From NCBI GenBank assembly GCA_012522035.1, contig JAAYLF010000355.1, positions 1 through 7,231 of the forward strand: a DNA stretch of 7,231 nucleotides, in the 5' to 3' direction. Position 1 is the stretch's first letter, and each line of letters starts with the position of its first letter. The notes beneath the pieces are model-generated. The model saw nothing but the letters and a program-made list of their open reading frames with translations, was not told where the DNA came from and ran no database searches. The DNA is from Clostridiaceae bacterium (GTDB taxonomy: Bacteria > Bacillota > Clostridia > UBA1212 > DUPL01). Position numbers and translations under genes: made by a program. This document shows, piece by piece, positions 6,268 through 7,231 of the stretch.

Positions 6268-7065
6268 ATGCTATTTCGAAAAAAACGAAAATCCAATAGG
6301 AATAATCTGCCGCGTGCAGTGGCATTTGTAGACTATGAACATTGGTATATATCTCTGGAGAAAATACATGGACTAAGACCAAATATTGACGCCTGGTTTA
6401 ACGATCTAAAGGAAAAATGCAACCTGGAAGAAGTCATATTTTTTGCTAATTTTTCAAAGTTCAAGGAAAAAGAAGTTGAAACAAAAAGAATACGTGCTTT
6501 TACTAATAAGATTATAGATACTTACAATCCTGATCAATATTACATGAAAGACTATACAGATTTCATAATCCTTGACAACATATATCAAAAAGCTTTTTCA
6601 AGCAGCGATGTGGAGCTGTTTATAATTTTCTCAGGTGATGGACATTTCAGTTCGGTAGTTGCCTTTTTAAGAAATTTTTGCAACAAGAAGGTTGGCATTT
6701 ACGCCGTAAAAGGCGGCCTTAATCATAATCTGGCCAAAAATGCAGATTGGGCGGAAGTTGTGCCAACAGAAAAAGACTATGATTTGCCGGTACGGAATTA
6801 TATATTTACTTGTCTTGAAGAGAATGAAAAGACAAAGAATCACCTGACATTCAATAGAACAGTTGAATTGACATCCAGCAAATATGCAGTGGACCAGGAA
6901 CTTGTAAAAAGAAATCTCTCAGAACTTATAAATAACGGATATATTTTTCAAGAACAGGAACGAGTTGGCCGTAACAGATATTTAAGAGTGCTTAATGCCA
7001 ACTGGGATAAAATTAAGAAAGAAAACGCCTGGAACAAGGATGCAGTACTACTAAAGAAAAGATAA
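6268..7065 (+). CDS. NYN-domain (PIN-like) predicted RNase with C-terminal winged-helix-like region
   Basis: The 265-residue cytoplasmic protein is predicted to cut or process RNA. The N-terminal two thirds match the NYN (LabA/DUF88) fold. AVAFVDYEHW (17-26) carries the first acidic site (Asp22, Glu24), Asp98 in DYTDFIILD is a second candidate, and the SGDGHFSSVVAFLR block (122-135, Asp124) is the family's SGDxDF-type motif. KKVGIYAVKGGLNHNLAKNADW (140-161) ends with a fourth acidic candidate, Asp160. After a linker, residues about 175-245 look like a winged helix: LTSSKYAVDQELVKRNLSELI followed by a wing-like RVGRNRYLRV. This part could bind nucleic acid. The basic N-terminus (FRKKRKSNR) may also help. 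I chose the ATG at 6268 because of AGGAGGA at 6250. The TTG at 6238 would add 10 residues. The gene diverges from engB and is enclosed by a perfect 16-bp inverted repeat. Its RNA target is unknown. Confidence 0.8.
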   Translation: MLFRKKRKSNRNNLPRAVAFVDYEHWYISLEKIHGLRPNIDAWFNDLKEKCNLEEVIFFANFSKFKEKEVETKRIRAFTNKIIDTYNPDQYYMKDYTDFIILDNIYQKAFSSSDVELFIIFSGDGHFSSVVAFLRNFCNKKVGIYAVKGGLNHNLAKNADWAEVVPTEKDYDLPVRNYIFTCLEENEKTKNHLTFNRTVELTSSKYAVDQELVKRNLSELINNGYIFQEQERVGRNRYLRVLNANWDKIKKENAWNKDAVLLKKR

Positions 7066-7073
7066 AAATTTTA

Positions 7074-7089
7074 GCAAACGGCAGTATTT
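7074..7089 (+). repeat. Right arm of the 16-bp inverted repeat flanking the NYN gene
   Basis: GCAAACGGCAGTATTT starts 9 bases after the NYN stop codon and is the exact reverse complement of 6226-6241. It is not followed by a clear T-run and has no partner close by, so it is not half of a normal terminator. Confidence 0.9.
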
Positions 7090-7112
7090 ATTATAAAAAT
7101 AATTTATGTCAA
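7085..7112 (-). promoter_or_regulatory. Possible leftward promoter, antisense to the NYN gene
   Basis: The minus strand has a perfect TTGACA (7112-7107). The best -10 at 16-base spacing is TAAATA (7090-7085), only 3 of 6, and it overlaps the right arm of the 16-bp repeat. A TATAAT also occurs but only 12 bases after the -35, too close. If active, it would make RNA antisense to the NYN gene. Low confidence. Confidence 0.2.
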
Positions 7113-7166
7113 CCGTATTTGAAAATGTCCCAAAAAAAATAAGAAAAAACAGCATAAGAACCATAT

Positions 7167-7229
7167 TTAATTTGAGCATATGTACTTCAAAAGGTCGGTA
7201 GAGGCCAAGTCAAGAGTCACTTTGTTTCT
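7167..7229 (-). CDS. Possible C-terminal end of a minus-strand gene (partial)
   Basis: One minus-strand frame is open from the window edge to a TAA at 7169-7167 and reads 20 residues ending in TDLLKYICSN. The other two minus frames stop within 21 bases. The residues (KVTLDLAS, DLLKYI) look protein-like, and a gene converging on the NYN gene is plausible. A plus-strand frame starting at ATG 7180 is also open to the edge, but has no RBS. The fragment is too short to assign a family and could be chance. Confidence 0.35.
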   Translation of the reverse strand, partial: RNKVTLDLASTDLLKYICSN

Positions 7230-7231
7230 TC

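Larger units (their letters stand above)
7066..7166. other. AT-rich intergenic region after the NYN gene
   Basis: Apart from the right repeat arm this stretch holds only weak signals. ATTAT and ATAAT (7090-7103) form an all-AT 5-bp stem around AAAA, too weak to call a terminator. An A-rich run at 7131-7149 would be a T-rich tail for a leftward transcript, but has no GC-rich hairpin before it. Confidence 0.5.

Noticed and set aside
6226..7089. Classical insertion sequence based on the 16-bp inverted repeat
   Set aside because: The enclosed gene is a NYN-domain protein, not a transposase, and no direct target duplication flanks the arms. The repeat is kept as a finding with other explanations.
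7090..7103. AT-only hairpin after the NYN gene as a terminator
   Set aside because: The stem is only 5 A-T pairs with no following T-run on the plus strand.
96..7181. 12-bp inverted match between 96-107 (ATATGCTCAAAT) and 7170-7181
   Set aside because: About one or more 12-bp inverted matches are expected by chance in an AT-rich window of this size, and the two sites have no shared context.
7180..7231. Plus-strand open frame from ATG at 7180 to the window edge
   Set aside because: There is no RBS upstream, and it overlaps a more protein-like minus-strand frame. It cannot be judged from 17 codons.

Overview
The window is AT-rich with AAGGAGG-type ribosome binding sites and sigma-A-like promoters, which fits a low-GC Firmicute, most likely a member of the Clostridia. 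The form of diaminopimelate decarboxylase and the NYN-domain protein also fit that group. The genus cannot be fixed from the sequence alone.

Layout, left to right. (1) A short open frame (3-83) looks like the end of an upstream plus-strand gene. (2) An enolase gene (eno, 132-1367, +) follows, with its own promoter and RBS. All catalytic residues are present but its C-terminus is about 20 residues short. A perfect 8-bp hairpin terminator lies between it and the converging minus-strand genes. (3) A leftward run of three minus-strand genes occupies 6099 down to 1405: engB (ribosome-assembly GTPase), lysA (diaminopimelate decarboxylase, variant subfamily, with its own good promoter) and a large membrane-anchored glycoside-hydrolase-like protein that starts 4 bases after the lysA stop. 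(4) Divergent from engB is a plus-strand gene (6268-7065) for a NYN/PIN-like predicted RNase with a C-terminal winged-helix-like part. (5) The right end (7066-7231) is mostly AT-rich non-coding DNA, with a possible minus-strand gene end at 7167-7229.

Functionally, lysA and the hydrolase-like gene look translationally coupled, linking meso-DAP/lysine metabolism to a cell-surface protein. engB and the NYN gene share one 168-bp control region with back-to-back promoters, and both are expected to act in RNA or ribosome biology.

The least expected structure is a perfect 16-bp inverted repeat (6226-6241 and 7074-7089) that brackets the NYN gene exactly: one copy lies in the predicted 5' leader before the RBS, the other 9 bases after the stop codon. 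It could pair the two ends of the mRNA, mark a small mobile or invertible unit, or act as a paired protein site. The shared control region also holds a 12-bp palindrome over the engB -35 and an 11-bp inverted repeat. The second notable point is the hydrolase-like protein, which appears to lack one expected catalytic glutamate and to be anchored in the membrane at both ends.
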